Positions 63,407-64,000 of a stretch of DNA of 64,000 nucleotides are shown here, in pieces (within the stretch, counting starts at the first letter, position 1; every line of letters starts with the position of its first letter). A program made the position numbers and the translations under genes. Below the pieces are notes generated by a model. It worked only from the letters and a program-made list of their open reading frames with translations, was not told where the DNA came from and made no database searches. Source of the DNA: Dyella sp. AtDHG13 (lineage in GTDB: Bacteria; Pseudomonadota; Gammaproteobacteria; Xanthomonadales; Rhodanobacteraceae); assembly GCF_003201105.1 (NCBI RefSeq), contig NZ_QICJ01000001.1:558001-622000 (forward strand), in the 5' to 3' direction.

Positions 63407-64000
63407 TCAGGCCAGCTTGCGGGCCGCGGCCACCACGTCGGCATCGCCCGGCAACACCAGCAGGGCGGCGCCGGCCAGCGGCGTGTAGGTGTCGGCACCC
63501 ACCACGCGTTCCAGCGGCGTGGCGCCACAGCCGCCTTCCACGATGGCAGTGATGACGCCCTCGCCCACGCCGGCGCTGCGGCGGCCTTCGTCCAGCACGA
63601 TGATGCGCTTGGCGGACTTTGCCTGCGCCGCGATGAAGTTATCGTTCAGAGGCGCGAGCCAGCGCAGGTCGACCACGCGCACCTTCCAGCCGAGCTCCGC
63701 TTCGATGATCTTCGCCGCGCGCAGCGACATCGGCACGCCGTTGCCAAAGGTGAGCACCACCAGGTCGTTCGCGTCTTGGTTATAGACGCGGCCTTCGCCC
63801 AGCGGCATGGCCTCGCCCGGCGCGGGATAGGCGAACTGCCACTGGCCGTCGCCGGCTTCGTACAGGTCCTTGGTCATGTACAGCGCGATGGGCTCGAGAT
63901 ACGCGCAGACGCGGCCGTCCACCTTGGCCAGCGCCGTCATCGTGCGCAGCATGGTCGCCGCGTCGTCGCCACGGCTGGGGCACCCCACCACCAGGCCCGG
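63407..64000 (-). CDS. Dehydrogenase E1 beta / transketolase C-terminal domain protein (N-terminal part beyond window)
   Basis: Only the last 197 codons are inside the window; the frame is open through the right edge. The fragment holds the transketolase C-terminal domain of 2-oxo-acid dehydrogenase E1 enzymes: ALYMTKDLYEAGDGQW, DLVVLTFGNGVPMSLRAAKIIEAELGWKVRVVDLRWLAPLN, KSAKRIIVLDEGRRSAGVGEGVITAIVEGG. Whether it is a separate beta subunit or a fused alpha-beta chain cannot be told. It is probably part of branched-chain or related 2-oxo-acid oxidation. Confidence 0.85.
   Translation of the reverse strand, partial: PGLVVGCPSRGDDAATMLRTMTALAKVDGRVCAYLEPIALYMTKDLYEAGDGQWQFAYPAPGEAMPLGEGRVYNQDANDLVVLTFGNGVPMSLRAAKIIEAELGWKVRVVDLRWLAPLNDNFIAAQAKSAKRIIVLDEGRRSAGVGEGVITAIVEGGCGATPLERVVGADTYTPLAGAALLVLPGDADVVAAARKLA

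Overview
The window is high-GC, densely coded chromosomal DNA from a gammaproteobacterium. The gene content points to the Xanthomonadales, most likely the Rhodanobacteraceae (Dyella/Frateuria/Luteibacter type): a very large TonB-dependent receptor beside a GH92 mannosidase, a copLAB copper operon, an ECF sigma factor paired with a Ser/Thr kinase, and many secreted hydrolases. The placement is inferred from gene content; there is no rRNA in the window to confirm it. I saw no rRNA, tRNA, CRISPR array, prophage or complete insertion sequence. 52 protein genes are supported, two of them cut by the window edges.

Layout. 1-4641: GH92 glycosidase (cut at the left edge) and a 1063-aa TonB receptor, with a palindromic repeat element between them and two identical LacI-like operator candidates upstream. 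5396-12793: an ABC-2 export operon (YbhG/F/S/R-like plus an outer-membrane factor) divergent from its TetR/CecR-like regulator. 12831-15791: a CadC-like membrane regulator and a lone M17 N-terminal domain. 16058-17503: frmR-frmA formaldehyde detoxification with two clear FrmR-type operators. 17600-22088: secreted HAF-repeat protein, ECF sigma factor and TPR-linked Ser/Thr kinase. 22105-26046: isochorismatase-fold hydrolase, GlxA-type regulator, flavin oxidoreductase, an 8-cysteine metallothionein-like peptide and a small lipoprotein. 26413-31668: HD-GYP response regulator and hybrid histidine kinase in one operon.

31992-37000: a small membrane protein, dodecin, a class V aminotransferase, a sigma-54-promoted 51-aa peptide gene, a small hypothetical gene and poxB. 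37125-39455: a secreted isoamylase resembling the classical Pseudomonas amyloderamosa enzyme. 39698-46841: a ParB-domain protein, periplasmic cyclophilin, AsmA-like protein, EamA transporter, and a LysR regulator divergent from an NAD(P)-binding reductase. 46958-52028: a metal block comprising the copLAB operon extended by a His-tailed cytochrome c, then DUF3761 and RcnB-like proteins. 52281-56814: a chemosensory operon (soluble double-PAS receptor, CheR, CheD, triple-CheW protein) behind a FliA-type promoter. 57181-64000: two exported alpha/beta hydrolases, a class C beta-lactamase-fold hydrolase, a PAP2 phosphatase, an Ivy-type lysozyme inhibitor lipoprotein and the C-terminal part of an E1 dehydrogenase/transketolase-type protein cut by the right edge.

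Themes. Glycan uptake and degradation, metal and aldehyde stress, and surface or environmental sensing dominate. Regulators generally sit divergently beside their likely targets, and several intergenic regions carry readable operators or alternative-sigma promoters (sigma-54, sigma-28).
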